From: a virus
Reading direction: 5' to 3' (one strand)
DNA length: 36,891 nucleotides
IMG/VR virus record: IMGVR_UViG_3300030104_005397
Coordinates: 1 to 36,891 of that record
Positions 8,385 to 17,251 of this stretch are shown piece by piece. Positions within the stretch are counted from its first letter, which is position 1. Every line of letters starts with the position of its first letter. Both the position numbers and the translations under genes were made by a program. The notes below the pieces were generated by a model. That model searched no databases, was not told where the DNA came from, and saw only the letters and a list, made by a program, of their open reading frames with translations.

Positions 8385-9263
8385 TTATGATGCGTTAGTT
8401 ACTGGGTTACCAATTTCATACTGTATACCAGCACCTTTAGTATCGTCTACTTCAAAAACTGCATAATCTTCTGTTACTACTACTTCAAAAGCTCGCAAAG
8501 AAATATCTCTATCTCTTTCCTCTCTTCTTTCTCGTGCAGCAAGATGTCCTAGTGCAGTTCTGTCAGCAATAACTCCAACACCTGAAGCACCTTCATGTAC
8601 TGGAATGTTACCATCTTCAAAGAAAGGTACTCCAGCAATCTTAACACCAGTATAGTAATCGCTTACTGCTGGGTTATTAAATGCGTCAGGTAGTGGGTAT
8701 GTTGCTAACGTGTTACCAATGCTAGATGCAAGTTTCCAAATAGCATTTGGGTGATGTACTACATAAATATCATTGCCAAATTTATCTGCTTTTGCATTTG
8801 CAATTATAGCAGAAGCATTTGTCAAATTAAGATCTTTGTTATCTTCACCTAAAAGTGTTCCACCATTTAAAGTTGGAAAAAGTGCAATAATATCTGAATC
8901 TTTCTTTCGAGCCATTGCGTCACCCATTTGGCGACCAATGATTCTAAATACATCTTCGTTGTTTTGTTGTACCAAAGTATCAGTTATGATTACTTTTAGA
9001 CCTACTTCAGCTGTTGTGGCTGTAACTGTGGAGACATCAATGTCCTCACTATCAACCATATCAACACCTTCTACTAAGTCCTCAGCATCCATCTGCCCTA
9101 CTTTTGGAATTGTTAATTGGAACTCACCTTTGCCTAAGTTAAATTTCTCAATCAAACCTACCATAGGTGCGTTATGCTCTTCTGTGTATCGTGCAGCAGC
9201 GAGCATTATTCTCGACATATTCTGTAAATTGCCAGTAGTCGAAGTTTGTGTACTGTTTGCCAT
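8385..9263 (-). CDS. Major capsid protein (HK97-fold type)
   Basis: The protein has 292 residues, at the short end for HK97-fold capsid proteins. After a Thr/Ser/Asn-rich N-terminus there is a helix (MSRIMLAAARYTEEHN), an extended-loop-like segment (GEFQLTIPKVGQMDAEDLVEG), alternating beta strands (TATTAEVGLKVIITDTL), a spine-helix segment (NEDVFRIIGRQMGDAMARKK) and an A-domain with YVVHHPNAIW and a late strand VVVTEDYAVFEVDD. It lies directly downstream of the coiled-coil scaffold gene, the classic scaffold-capsid order. A good RBS (GAGGT) precedes the ATG. No propeptide or protease gene is evident unless the megaprotein supplies one. Confidence 0.88.
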   Translation of the reverse strand: MANSTQTSTTGNLQNMSRIMLAAARYTEEHNAPMVGLIEKFNLGKGEFQLTIPKVGQMDAEDLVEGVDMVDSEDIDVSTVTATTAEVGLKVIITDTLVQQNNEDVFRIIGRQMGDAMARKKDSDIIALFPTLNGGTLLGEDNKDLNLTNASAIIANAKADKFGNDIYVVHHPNAIWKLASSIGNTLATYPLPDAFNNPAVSDYYTGVKIAGVPFFEDGNIPVHEGASGVGVIADRTALGHLAARERREERDRDISLRAFEVVVTEDYAVFEVDDTKGAGIQYEIGNPVTNAS

Positions 9264-9281
9264 TTTAATTTACCTCATTAA

Positions 9282-10136
9282 TTAGCCAAATATAGACAGT
9301 CCTAGCTTTTTAGCAGCTGTTCTTGCCATATCTGTTGTTACGTTTGGATCGCCAGAATTGTATCTGTCGATTACATCTTCTGCATCTGTAGGCGCAACAT
9401 CAGGTGAGGGAGAAGCATTAGTCATAGTTTGTGCTGGAGTATTCTTAGCCAATTGTTCTTCTAGTTTTTTAGTTCTAAATAAATTCTTAGCCATTTTTTC
9501 CATAACTGCAGGATTATCAATATCTTGCAGTTCTTGATAAGGAACTTGGTATTGTGCAGCCAGCTCATAAGCCTTTGCAAGTTGAGTGCGTTGATTCATT
9601 TCTTGGTTTTTTCCCTGAATCTCTCTGGCAATTTTAGCATTTTCCATTTTAGCTACATAAGCTTCTTTAGCCATAATAGCATTGTCATTTGCTAACTGCC
9701 TTGCCATTTGCTCATCTAACCCTTGAGTCATATACTTTTGAGTTAGTTGTTGTTCGTAACTTGCAACTTGCTCATCTAATTTATTTAGATTAGCTTGTTC
9801 TTCAGCTTTAATACGCTGTTGTTCTGCTTTTTGCAACTGAGTTTCTAACTCAGCCATCCTCTTATCTGTACTAGACTGATACTTTCTAAACGCTTCACTT
9901 GATTGTAGTTCTGCATTTGCATCAGATGGTTGTTCGGTTTGAGATCTCGACTCTGGTTCATTAACCTGGATAGAGTTATCACTATTTTCTATAGACTCAT
10001 TTGACTCCTCAACAACTGGCGTTGGTTCTTCAACTGGAGTTGAAGCATCAGTCGTAGAAGAAGCATTTGTATCTACAGGTATATCAGTAATTTCTACCTG
10101 TGATTCTTTCCCTGCATCATTTTGCTCTGTTACCAT
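9282..10136 (-). CDS. Capsid scaffolding protein
   Basis: The protein has 284 residues from the ATG at 10,136, chosen because GGGAG lies about 10 bases upstream. An in-frame GTG at 10,163 has no comparable RBS. Residues 1-90 are acidic and low-complexity (Glu, Ser, Thr, Pro). Residues 90-230 are strongly predicted coiled coil with many Gln, Glu, Lys and Ala (MAELETQLQKAEQQRIKAEE). The C-terminus is a short basic helix (MARTAAKKLGLSIFG). Acidic N-terminus, long coiled coil and basic capsid-binding tail directly before the capsid gene are typical of scaffolds, which guide procapsid assembly and then leave. Confidence 0.85.
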   Translation of the reverse strand: MVTEQNDAGKESQVEITDIPVDTNASSTTDASTPVEEPTPVVEESNESIENSDNSIQVNEPESRSQTEQPSDANAELQSSEAFRKYQSSTDKRMAELETQLQKAEQQRIKAEEQANLNKLDEQVASYEQQLTQKYMTQGLDEQMARQLANDNAIMAKEAYVAKMENAKIAREIQGKNQEMNQRTQLAKAYELAAQYQVPYQELQDIDNPAVMEKMAKNLFRTKKLEEQLAKNTPAQTMTNASPSPDVAPTDAEDVIDRYNSGDPNVTTDMARTAAKKLGLSIFG

Positions 10137-10156
10137 TATATTTTTTCTCCCATAAC

Positions 10157-10170
10157 CTAACACCTGTTAG
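10157..10170. repeat. CTAAC-ACCT-GTTAG palindrome
   Basis: A 5-bp inverted repeat with a 4-nt loop, just upstream of the scaffold RBS on the minus strand. It is nested in a wider inverted repeat, AACCTA...TAGGTT (10,155-10,180 region). The same CTAAC-N4-GTTAG form occurs at 22,771, 23,535 and 24,125. Confidence 0.7.
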
Positions 10171-10219
10171 ATGGTAGGTTACAATTGTTTAGGTTTCTAT
10201 ATAAATCATAATTGAATAT

Positions 10220-13200
10220 TTATCTATTTGCAACTGTTTGTTGATATGTTGTTCCCCCTACTTCTCTTTGCAACTCTCTAACTTCATCAAACCTGGAAGG
10301 ATCTGTAGGTGATATATTACCCATGTGTAGTTTAGTAATTTTTTGCTGTATTCTAAACGACATTGCTACCTCTCTTGTAAAGTTTGTATTTAGTTGAAAA
10401 AATTGCAAAGGGAAAGGAGTAGTATATTTGTTTGCTAAAATAAATTCTCTTTCTTCAGGAGTCAATCTATTCAAATATCTTGCCAAAAGATTTTCAGCTC
10501 TATCATAGTCTCCATCAAAAGTAGCTTTATCATAAATACTTTGTTGGTAATCATAATAACCTTTTGATGCTAACTTGAAGTCTCTCAAAGGATCAGTTTC
10601 AGATATTGTAAATTCATCCCTAGATGGCACACCAAATGTAGCTAAATTAATTCCTCTTTTTATAGTTTTCATTCTTGAGTGTGCATTTCTAATTTCCCTA
10701 GATTTTTCACTTCTGTTTAATTTAGGGTTGGCTAAAATTATCATCATTGTATCTTGGAAATCTGAATGAAGTGATGCAACCTGTTCTGTGTATTCATTAG
10801 GAGAAAATCTACTTGCATTGTAATAAAGAATATCTGTGTAATCTTGTTCAAACTCCCACAACTCATTATATTGCCTTCTAAATTCTGATTGAGCTACAGT
10901 ATTTTTATTAGGATATACAGACATATTCATACCCATAAAAGCAGGCAATGCAAGTCCAAGTGCTGCATTTTGACCTTCTAATCTAGCAAGTTCTGTAATT
11001 TCTTGTATAAACAAAGGTGCAAACTCTTGTATACTTTCAACATCTGTTGGAATAAACGCATCTGCAGCGTTAGTAATTTCATCTCCATAAAAATCCTGCC
11101 CTGTTGTAAGGCTAACAATACTTCTTGCACCTGGACTAAGTTTAGTTCCTAAAAAGTTTACAATAATTTCAGTAGTCTCAGTTTGATAAGGTTGCCCTGT
11201 TTGAGATAACAATTCACCATTAGGAGCTGTATTATGAACAACTCTATTGATAAGTCTTAAGACAGGTCCCATACCTGCAGTTAAATCTATATTTATATTA
11301 TCTTTTTTTAGTTTTAAGAAATTACTTTTACGTGAATCCATTTCTACATTGAAACCATTCAAAACTAAAAGGCTACCTATACCTGTAACAACTGACGCAA
11401 AACCTATCATGTCTTTTGCCATTTTTCTTGCAATAGATGTATCTGATCTTGAATTTCTTATTACTTCATTGAAAAATAAAACAGGAACTTGAAATCGTGA
11501 AGCTACCCATCTTGGTGCTAACGCTACAGCATTTAGTTCTCCTGCATATTTTTGCAACTTACCCAAGTCTCCTCTACCAGTTCCAGCATTTACAAAACGA
11601 ACATATTTTTTCATTTTGTCATTAATTATGTCTTTTGAATCTCCACTATTTTTCAAAACATTATAATAATCTTTAGTCAATCTATATCTAAGTGTATTCA
11701 AAAATGAAGTATGAAATCTTTCACCTGCTTTTATTAAATTACCTATACCAGGAACTTTCTTAATCCAGCTAGATATAAAAGCTTCTTCCCTCAAAGATAA
11801 AGGACTATCTGGATCTGCAATATACAAACCATAACCTGCACCTTCATCTACATTAGTTATAGGATTTACAGCTCTGTAGTCACTAGGTGTAGTAAACCTA
11901 GAAAAATCAGGATCTTTATATATGTTAGCCATTGCTCGATTATAATTTGTAGTGCTATAAAAAGTTTTCATTGATTTAGCTATATCATTTAGATACTTTA
12001 CAGGATTTCCACTAAACACCAAACCTTGATTAAATACTGCTCCTAAGTCTCCACCTAAAACTAACATTCTAGGAATATTTAAAATTTCCACTAAAGCAGT
12101 AACTAGTTTTTGTTTAAGGCTCATATTGGTAAATTTATCTAACTGTCTTTGTCTTTTTACTGCAGCTATAGCAGCATCATCTAACCCAAAAACTCTAGCC
12201 AAAGCATTAGCTTCTGTTCTAGTAAGCGCTTCTCCTGCAATATCTAAAGTTTCTTCAAGTTTATTTTTTGTAGTTATATCATTGATTTTTATACCTGTTA
12301 TTTTTTGCAATGCTGAAACAATATTTAAATAATCAAAAGATCTTATATTACCTGTTTTTGTTATAGTGAATCTATTAACATACGCAAGTAAACCCTTAAA
12401 CTCTTCGTAAGACATATCTAAAGGTTGAAATCCTAATTTTGCAAACTGACCACGTGCGCCACTAAAAGCATTTTGAGTCTGTTCTATAGGATCTTCTGAA
12501 GATTTAAGACCTTTACCAATTTTTTTAGCCTTAGCTTTTCTAAACTCAGTCAAATCTTTTTCATTTCTTTTTATAAGTACAGCTGCTTGATCAATTAATG
12601 CTGGTAATCTTTTTACAACTTCAGAACCTATAACAAAAAAACCTTCAGGAGTTATTTCTCCATTATTAAATAATTTACTATCTCCAGACTCCCTAACTTG
12701 TTTAACTGTTCTAGGAACAACACCTTGCAATATTGCAGGAATTTCTTTATTGGCGCTATGATAAGTTAAAGTTTCATTAATGTAAGCATCTTCACCATCA
12801 AAACCTTTAAAAATACCTGTAAATCTTCTTATAAGGTTTATAATTGTTTGTCCTAATGGCGTAACAGTTTGTTCTATATTTTTATCATCTATAAGTTTCT
12901 TACTTGTATTTTTTCCTTTAGCACCCTTCTTAAGGTTTCTTAATATTTTTCTTCCATCTTCAGTTTCAAAAGATTTTCTAGTATTACTACTTCTTGAAAA
13001 AGATAACTCATTTTTTCTATTAGGATTTTCAGTTCGCCTTACAAAATTTTTATTAATATTAGCATCATCACCAACTAATATTATTTGTCTATGTATTCCA
13101 TTTGTATTTTGCTGTCCAGCTAGCCATGTTATGGCATCTACACCTGAATCTTGATAAAGTTTATTCAAGCCATCTAACTTTTTATTTCCTTTAGAAAATT

Positions 13201-16200
13201 TTACTCTGTTATTTTTGTAACTTTGTACTATATCTTCTATGAAATAACTATTTTTCTTTAGCAATAAAGATTGACTTATAAATTGTTCATTAGTATTTGC
13301 TGTCCTTGCAACAATAGGATCTACAACTAAATTAAGATCTAAAGACCTATCAATACGTTCACTAAATACTTTTGCAATAAACCATTCTGCTGCTTTAGCA
13401 ACTTCAAGAGCAGCAATATTTTCTTCCCTAAATTTTTTACTAATTTTTGCTGGGAGAGTAAATGATTTTTTCGTAGCATCTTTCTCTCTAATAAACCTAA
13501 CCCCTAGAAAACCTTCAACAAAGTATTTTGTAAATCCTGTTAGATAGGTATGATGTAATCTAAAATCGTTATCCTGAAACAAAACATTGCCATATGCTGT
13601 TCTTACATAATTATCAGTAAAATGATTATCATAATAAGTTAGTTCATCTTTATTCAAAAAACTTTTAAATATTCTTCTACCAGAAAATTTATTTTGAAAT
13701 AATTCATCAATTATTATTAAATCTTTTATTATTTTATTATCTTTAGGATCAAAAAATCTCATAGGAACTGCAGTAGAATCACTAAGTAATTCTATAACTG
13801 TTCTTACAGTAGCATGAGTGCTTATGTTTTTTGCTAAAAGATTAACATCTAAATTATTATCTATTGCATAAATTTCTTTTTGTTTTAATATCAATTCTTT
13901 ATAATTTGAATAACCATATTCTCTAGCAATCAAATCAACATTATTGTTATAATCTTGTATAATTTTATTTGTTGGCGCACCTATATATTCATCAAAGTTT
14001 AATTCTTTATCAGCATACCTATTTGCAAGTTGAGTATTATAAAATTTATCCATCAAAGACTCTGCTGCTAAATCTCTATAATTAGGATCAAGATTGTCAT
14101 AAACTCCAAAATTATCTGCACGCAACACCCTAGACTCTGGTATTGCAATATTAAATGCTTCAATAGACTGGTTAAATTCATTTAAGCCTGAAGCCTTAGT
14201 AAAAGGTTTAGTAGCAAACATATCGCCAGAAAGGTGCATACCAGGTGACAAATAACTGTCAAATATTGGTGTATTAGAATGAATAAAAGAATCGCTTACA
14301 GGAAATCCAGTATGAAAAACTAATGCAGGTGTACCATCTTCATACTTAAATGCACTACCCCTAACAGCAACTTGTTCAGCAGGAGTAAGGTCATTTAATA
14401 TTTTTCCATTATCTCTATTTTCAATTATCATATCTAAACTTTTTCTAGCTTCGATACTTTGTGTTTGCAAAGTATTGTAAATAATTATTGGAGAATCATT
14501 ATCTATTTGAGCAGCTTGTCTAACTATTTCATCTGTACCTGATGTATTTTCCAATTGCAAGAGACGATTTATAACACTTTTATTATTTGGGTTTTCTAAA
14601 ATTTGTTCAGCAAAAGGTTTAGAAATACTAGACAATAATTTAGTTTCCATATTAGATATTTTTGCACTTTCAATTTCTATTGTTTTTTGTACATCTATAT
14701 TTTCAAAATTTCTCATACCTGCAAAATTATCTGCATTGATAGCATCTTTATTAAAGTAATTCAAAGCATACTCAAACAAATCATTTGCTTTTGTTCTTAA
14801 CACTTGTGTTGGTAAATCAGCATTTAAGTCAGCATTGATAAGTGTAGAAATAATTGTTGCAGGTTGCTGTGTAATAATTTCCCTAGAAGATCCAAATAAT
14901 TGAGGCATTATATTTCCTTCAACTATATTATCCAAAACTATTTTAAAATCATCATACGCAGATTCTAAAACTTCATCTGTAACACCTGACAAATCTACTG
15001 CAATATTTTCTTTTCTAAAAACTTTATCAAATAAAGCTTTTAGTGTTTTTGCTAATTGAATAAATATATTATCGTATTTACTTATAAAGTTTGGATCAGT
15101 TACTTTTTGTAATCCCCAATAAGAAAACAAATCTGCAAATGCTTCATGAACATCAGTAACAAAGTTTACATTTGGTTTAGAAGCATACTTGAATGTGTAT
15201 ATATTGTCCCAGTTTCTAAAATTAATCAAATCTAATTTATCTAAATCACCTTTATTAGTTATTGGATCTTCTAACAATTTTCTTTTTTGAATTATTTGAT
15301 TTTTTATTGCTATAGATAAATCATCAAACTCTTGTTGAGGCAATGCTCTAAATACATCTGGGAGTGTTGCATGAGCAAATTCATGTATCAAGGTTGCAAG
15401 GTCATCTACTTCATCTATACCTTTTTGAAACAATTGTATTGTAGATGTAAACCTTGGCATTGGATCTGCATATCTTAATATATTTCCATCAATTACCTGA
15501 GATAAACTTCCTACTGGATGTGTAACCGTTCTTCCCATCCCATAAGGTGAATTTAAATCTACATTCTTTGGATCAACTTGGTCAGAAATACCTCTAATTG
15601 CAAACTTGATATATTCTTGTTCACCTAAACCTAAAGAACTTGCTAAAAATTTTAGTAGAGGACTAAAAACTTCTTTGGTTGTTTGCCTGGAAGCCTGACT
15701 AATATTCAAAACCTCACCCACACCATCTATGTAGTCATCAATATTTTCAACTTTTTTGGTAATTTCTTTACCACGAATTTTAGCATTAATTGTATTTTCT
15801 GATGGATTAAACCTAGCAAGAGATGGTTCAGTCTGACCTATTCTATTTATTCCTCTTTGTTCTTTGAAATCTCTTATAGATTCTAACGAACGCCTTACAT
15901 TATCTGCTCTTTGCAAATTGAAATCACTAGGAGATCTTCTCAAAATACCTTCTTGCAAAATCAATCTAGGTTCATCAATTACTGTAAATAAATCTCCTGG
16001 TAATCCTAAGTCAGATGGGGGAATATTTATATCTCCATAAGTAATTGCTCCAGACTCTCCAGCTTGCTGTAATTCTTGAGACGTTCTTCTAACTGGATTA
16101 GCTAAAGGCTGATCAGATAATGCTCCTAACGTAAAATCAAAAGCAGCAGCATTTTGTTGTTCAGGAGTTACTGCATTTCTAGCAAAAGATATTTCTTCTA

Positions 16201-16921
16201 ACGATAGTTGGTTAGAACCAGGAACATCTTTAGGATTATTATCTACCTGTTCTAATTGCTCTGCGTTTCTAAGAACCTTGTTACCATATGACCTGTTATA
16301 TTTATTTATACCTTTGAATACTACACCACCACCTAACAAACCACCAACTAAAGCTGCTCCTACTTGAAATGGTACTGGTAATCCTGCTTCAACTGCAGCA
16401 TTAGCAACTCCTTTTGCAACTGGAACTGCACCAAGTCCTATGGCTGCTTCACCTGCAAACCTTTTACTAAATCCAGATACTCCAGTTGCATTAGTCTTTA
16501 CAACTGGTTCTATAATAGCTGCTGCTGGTCTAGTAAGTAATTTAGCTTTATTACTTGCTCTTAGCGCAGCTGAAACTCTGTTACCAACACCTGCTGTTCC
16601 AGCCAATAAAGCTATTTCAAAAGGAGAAGTTAGTTCAGTTATTTCATTTATAACACCTTCAAATGTTACTTCATCTGGAACTAAAGGATCTATTATTTCT
16701 GCTGCTCTTTTAAAAGTTGGAACTTCTTTTAATCTTTCTAAACCTTGATCAATCAAACCTAGTCCAGGAACTAAGTTTTGTCTATATGCTCCTCTCAAAG
16801 GAGTAGGCAATGCTTCACCTATTCTTTGTGCTGTACCTCTAGGAATTATAGGTTCAAATAAATTAGAAACAAAACTAGTAAAATCTGGAACTCTAGGACT
16901 AGGAAACTGCTGTTGTACCAT
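10220..16921 (-). CDS. Giant polyvalent virion protein with zinc-metalloprotease motif
   Basis: The protein has 2,233 residues, about 18% of the window. The N-terminus is Pro-rich, with a Gly/Ala hydrophobic segment near 185-205 that could touch a membrane. HEFAH at 513-517, preceded by DDLATLI, is a gluzincin-type zinc-protease motif (MPTase of polyvalent proteins). Residues near 867-905 (LVFHTGF, later SPGMHLSGDMFAT) resemble the NAD-binding start of ART-type ADP-ribosyltransferase domains, a weaker match. About 1735-1960 resembles the C-terminal module of large phage polyvalent proteins (LNTLRYRLTKDYYN, GTGRGDLG, a DSRKSNFLKLKK strand). Such proteins are thought to be packaged and ejected with the DNA. 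It lies between portal-side genes and the scaffold, as an internal virion protein would. RBS GGAG precedes the ATG. Confidence 0.8.
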   Translation of the reverse strand: MVQQQFPSPRVPDFTSFVSNLFEPIIPRGTAQRIGEALPTPLRGAYRQNLVPGLGLIDQGLERLKEVPTFKRAAEIIDPLVPDEVTFEGVINEITELTSPFEIALLAGTAGVGNRVSAALRASNKAKLLTRPAAAIIEPVVKTNATGVSGFSKRFAGEAAIGLGAVPVAKGVANAAVEAGLPVPFQVGAALVGGLLGGGVVFKGINKYNRSYGNKVLRNAEQLEQVDNNPKDVPGSNQLSLEEISFARNAVTPEQQNAAAFDFTLGALSDQPLANPVRRTSQELQQAGESGAITYGDINIPPSDLGLPGDLFTVIDEPRLILQEGILRRSPSDFNLQRADNVRRSLESIRDFKEQRGINRIGQTEPSLARFNPSENTINAKIRGKEITKKVENIDDYIDGVGEVLNISQASRQTTKEVFSPLLKFLASSLGLGEQEYIKFAIRGISDQVDPKNVDLNSPYGMGRTVTHPVGSLSQVIDGNILRYADPMPRFTSTIQLFQKGIDEVDDLATLIHEFAHATLPDVFRALPQQEFDDLSIAIKNQIIQKRKLLEDPITNKGDLDKLDLINFRNWDNIYTFKYASKPNVNFVTDVHEAFADLFSYWGLQKVTDPNFISKYDNIFIQLAKTLKALFDKVFRKENIAVDLSGVTDEVLESAYDDFKIVLDNIVEGNIMPQLFGSSREIITQQPATIISTLINADLNADLPTQVLRTKANDLFEYALNYFNKDAINADNFAGMRNFENIDVQKTIEIESAKISNMETKLLSSISKPFAEQILENPNNKSVINRLLQLENTSGTDEIVRQAAQIDNDSPIIIYNTLQTQSIEARKSLDMIIENRDNGKILNDLTPAEQVAVRGSAFKYEDGTPALVFHTGFPVSDSFIHSNTPIFDSYLSPGMHLSGDMFATKPFTKASGLNEFNQSIEAFNIAIPESRVLRADNFGVYDNLDPNYRDLAAESLMDKFYNTQLANRYADKELNFDEYIGAPTNKIIQDYNNNVDLIAREYGYSNYKELILKQKEIYAIDNNLDVNLLAKNISTHATVRTVIELLSDSTAVPMRFFDPKDNKIIKDLIIIDELFQNKFSGRRIFKSFLNKDELTYYDNHFTDNYVRTAYGNVLFQDNDFRLHHTYLTGFTKYFVEGFLGVRFIREKDATKKSFTLPAKISKKFREENIAALEVAKAAEWFIAKVFSERIDRSLDLNLVVDPIVARTANTNEQFISQSLLLKKNSYFIEDIVQSYKNNRVKFSKGNKKLDGLNKLYQDSGVDAITWLAGQQNTNGIHRQIILVGDDANINKNFVRRTENPNRKNELSFSRSSNTRKSFETEDGRKILRNLKKGAKGKNTSKKLIDDKNIEQTVTPLGQTIINLIRRFTGIFKGFDGEDAYINETLTYHSANKEIPAILQGVVPRTVKQVRESGDSKLFNNGEITPEGFFVIGSEVVKRLPALIDQAAVLIKRNEKDLTEFRKAKAKKIGKGLKSSEDPIEQTQNAFSGARGQFAKLGFQPLDMSYEEFKGLLAYVNRFTITKTGNIRSFDYLNIVSALQKITGIKINDITTKNKLEETLDIAGEALTRTEANALARVFGLDDAAIAAVKRQRQLDKFTNMSLKQKLVTALVEILNIPRMLVLGGDLGAVFNQGLVFSGNPVKYLNDIAKSMKTFYSTTNYNRAMANIYKDPDFSRFTTPSDYRAVNPITNVDEGAGYGLYIADPDSPLSLREEAFISSWIKKVPGIGNLIKAGERFHTSFLNTLRYRLTKDYYNVLKNSGDSKDIINDKMKKYVRFVNAGTGRGDLGKLQKYAGELNAVALAPRWVASRFQVPVLFFNEVIRNSRSDTSIARKMAKDMIGFASVVTGIGSLLVLNGFNVEMDSRKSNFLKLKKDNINIDLTAGMGPVLRLINRVVHNTAPNGELLSQTGQPYQTETTEIIVNFLGTKLSPGARSIVSLTTGQDFYGDEITNAADAFIPTDVESIQEFAPLFIQEITELARLEGQNAALGLALPAFMGMNMSVYPNKNTVAQSEFRRQYNELWEFEQDYTDILYYNASRFSPNEYTEQVASLHSDFQDTMMIILANPKLNRSEKSREIRNAHSRMKTIKRGINLATFGVPSRDEFTISETDPLRDFKLASKGYYDYQQSIYDKATFDGDYDRAENLLARYLNRLTPEEREFILANKYTTPFPLQFFQLNTNFTREVAMSFRIQQKITKLHMGNISPTDPSRFDEVRELQREVGGTTYQQTVANR

Positions 16922-16930
16922 GTTGTACTC

Positions 16931-17251
16931 CTAGTAATATAAAAATCTTGTTCTTGGTCTATATCTACTCAACTGATTATATTGCCTACCCATTTGTGCA
17001 AATCGTTCTGTAAATGGAAATTCTTGCAAGAAATCTGTAAATGTTAAATCGCCAGAGGTGTCTCCACTTAATATGTTTTCACCTAGTTGACCATAAAAAT
17101 CAGATAAAGCAGACTGATATATATCCTGTGCTTGTCGTCTTTGAGCAGGAGTATCTCTAAAACCTTCTTGTTTTCTTAGTGTTCCAAAAAACGCTGCCCT
17201 TGGTTCATCTTCTAAAAAATTCTGAAATACATCATCTAAACCATTTGCCAT
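16931..17251 (-). CDS. Small virion-operon protein (106 aa)
   Basis: A 106-residue, probably helical protein rich in Phe, Gln and Arg (GLDDVFQNFLEDEPRAAFFG, RRQAQDIYQSALSDFYGQLG), ending in an aromatic basic tail RYRPRTRFLYY. The start shares a base with the stop of the 535-residue gene (TAATG). The next gene, the megaprotein, starts 10 bases later. Its sequence resembles short segments of its upstream neighbour in composition (F, G, Q, R). It could be a head or internal-core component. No family recognised. Confidence 0.6.
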   Translation of the reverse strand: MANGLDDVFQNFLEDEPRAAFFGTLRKQEGFRDTPAQRRQAQDIYQSALSDFYGQLGENILSGDTSGDLTFTDFLQEFPFTERFAQMGRQYNQLSRYRPRTRFLYY

